Origin: a virus
Virus record (IMG/VR): IMGVR_UViG_3300009091_000007
Span: 1-42,484 of that record
Strand: one strand, 5' to 3'
Length of the DNA stretch: 42,484 bases
The notes under the pieces were generated by a model that was not told where the DNA came from, made no database searches, and saw nothing but the letters and a program-made list of their open reading frames with translations. Shown here piece by piece: positions 41,894 through 42,484 of this stretch. Positions within the stretch are counted from its first letter, which is position 1; every line of letters begins with the position of its first letter. The position numbers and the translations under genes were made by a program.

Positions 41894-42111
41894 TAGTTTT
41901 TGAATTTAATGAAGTTAAGAAATCCTTGCGGGTCTTTTGCAAACGCCACAATCGCTTGTCGCCACACACGGGCGATGAATAGTTTATCTTTTCCCTCAAC
42001 TTCGCGCCGCACCTTTAAAGCAGCAACAGCCTTGTTGAAATTCAGCGATTCTTCTTCTGTTACGTGTATGTTCATGCTGAAACGAACATCGACACCTGGT
42101 TGTTTTTCCAT
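41893..42111 (-). CDS. Small hypothetical protein, first gene of the replication arm
   Basis: The product is 72 aa, mostly charged and helical. No motif recognised. It is the first gene leftward of the divergent control region and has a TACATTTG -7 box about 20 bp upstream. It is coupled to the SSB-like gene by TAATG. Confidence 0.68.
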   Translation of the reverse strand: MEKQPGVDVRFSMNIHVTEEESLNFNKAVAALKVRREVEGKDKLFIARVWRQAIVAFAKDPQGFLNFIKFKN

Positions 42112-42130
42112 AATTGAAATATTGTTTCGA

Positions 42131-42138
42131 CAAATGTA
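42131..42138 (-). promoter_or_regulatory. -7 box TACATTTG of the replication arm
   Basis: The minus-strand TACATTTG lies 19 bp from the ATG at 42111. The predicted leader is about 15 nt. No good -33 was seen. Confidence 0.5.
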
Positions 42139-42185
42139 TGAAAAAACTTTTAATTGATTTGTCGATTAATTGAAAAATATTTATT

Positions 42186-42193
42186 TATATTTG
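42186..42193 (+). promoter_or_regulatory. -7 box TATATTTG of the recombination arm
   Basis: TATATTTG is followed by a leader of about 24 nt to the ATG at 42222. A TTTG lies 24-28 bp upstream (42158-42161) but the spacing is longer than usual. Confidence 0.55.
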
Positions 42194-42221
42194 TACCGTC
42201 AAACTAAAAAAGCAAAAGAAA

Positions 42222-42484
42222 ATGGACATTAGACTAAAATCGTTAACCCTTTTAAACTTCAAGGGTGTACGCAATCAACACATCGAATTCGATGCAACCG
42301 AAACGACCCTGCTGGGCGAAAACGGAACAGGAAAAACAACAGTTTTCGACGCCTTTTGGTGGTTGTTTTTCGGAAAAGATTCAACCGGTCGAAAAGATTT
42401 CGAGATCAAAACGCTTGATTCAAATAACAAAGTTATTCCAAATTTAGACCATGAAGTTCAGGCCGAAATTATCGTCGATGGCCA
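42222..42484 (+). CDS. SbcC/Rad50-like ATPase, N-terminal part (continues at position 2)
   Basis: ATG at 42222 opens the ATPase: residues 1-47, ending with the codon whose third base is position 42362 (= position 1), then continuing in the left copy of the repeat. It contains the Walker A GENGTGKTT (about residues 33-41) and the start of the AAA fold (LTLLNFKGVRNQHIEF). Full-length protein across the junction: 676 aa. A -7 box lies 29 bp upstream. Confidence 0.93.
   Translation, partial: MDIRLKSLTLLNFKGVRNQHIEFDATETTLLGENGTGKTTVFDAFWWLFFGKDSTGRKDFEIKTLDSNNKVIPNLDHEVQAEIIVDG
42362..42484. repeat. Terminal direct repeat, right copy (circular junction)
   Basis: Identical to 1-123. It joins the ATPase start (42222) to its body (from position 2) in frame. 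Confidence 0.97.

Larger units (their letters stand above)
42112..42221. promoter_or_regulatory. Divergent promoter region of the two early arms
   Basis: This 110-bp gap divides the leftward replication arm from the rightward recombination arm. It has TACATTTG (minus, 42131-42138) and TATATTTG (plus, 42186-42193), each a TAnnTTTG box, around the motif TGATTTGTCGATTAATT (42154-42170). A protein bound at this motif could control both directions. Confidence 0.6.

Noticed and set aside
1-42484. Integrase, repressor, toxin-antitoxin pair or tRNA genes
   Set aside because: I looked for tyrosine and serine recombinase motifs, helix-turn-helix repressors and cloverleaf-like sequences by eye and saw none. 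A tRNA scan program would be needed to rule out tRNAs.

Overview
The window is a tailed-phage genome of a Bacteroidetes host, probably complete. The first 123 bases (1-123) are repeated exactly at the end (42362-42484), and the gene cut at the left edge begins at 42222. The contig therefore closes into a circle of about 42,361 bp, either a circular map or an assembly-overlap artefact of one. Host evidence: TAnnTTTG promoter boxes of the Bacteroidetes type, A-rich leaders without strong Shine-Dalgarno sites, and proteins of Bacteroidetes-typical families (BT4734/VirE-N-like primase, DUF3127-like OB-fold protein). I see no integrase, repressor or tRNA gene, so a lytic phage is the simplest reading. 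The 1316-aa tape measure and the separate tail-tube gene point to a siphovirus-like virion with a tail of roughly 200 nm (0.15 nm per residue).

Layout. (1) 42222 through the junction to 7406, plus strand: recombination and accessory genes. These are a zinc-hook SbcC/Rad50-like ATPase, a RecT annealing protein, an MBL-fold nuclease-like protein, a C5 cytosine methyltransferase with a long open frame overlapping it, several small proteins, an ASCH protein and a GT29-like glycosyltransferase. (2) 7403-29352, minus strand: the late operon, read right to left. It holds a 41-aa small protein, prohead protease, major capsid protein, a glycosyltransferase, connector-like proteins, tail fibre genes, a lysis cassette (two holin candidates, M15-type endolysin, spanin-like pair), tail tube, tail-completion or chaperone-position genes, tape measure and three large distal-tail proteins. 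(3) 29353-29852: a 500-bp non-coding divergent region rich in short repeats and dyads. (4) 29853-31157, plus strand: the portal gene, alone and inverted relative to its packaging partners. (5) 31244-42111, minus strand: an OB-fold ssDNA-binding protein, primase-helicase, SF2 helicase, VRR-NUC nuclease, many small proteins, a lipoprotein, and TerS-TerL at the end.

How it works together. The divergent region 42112-42221 would fire the recombination arm one way and the replication/packaging arm the other way. The divergent region 29353-29852 would fire the structural/lysis operon and the portal. Intrinsic terminators follow the major capsid, the tail-tube pair and the portal, which fits tuning of structural-protein dose.

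The most notable signal is 4113-5062. A methyltransferase (GTG start at 4115) and a second 296-codon frame (ATG start at 4113) share one ATGTG initiation site and overlap for almost their whole length. The second frame carries its own protein-like motifs where the methyltransferase frame looks disordered.
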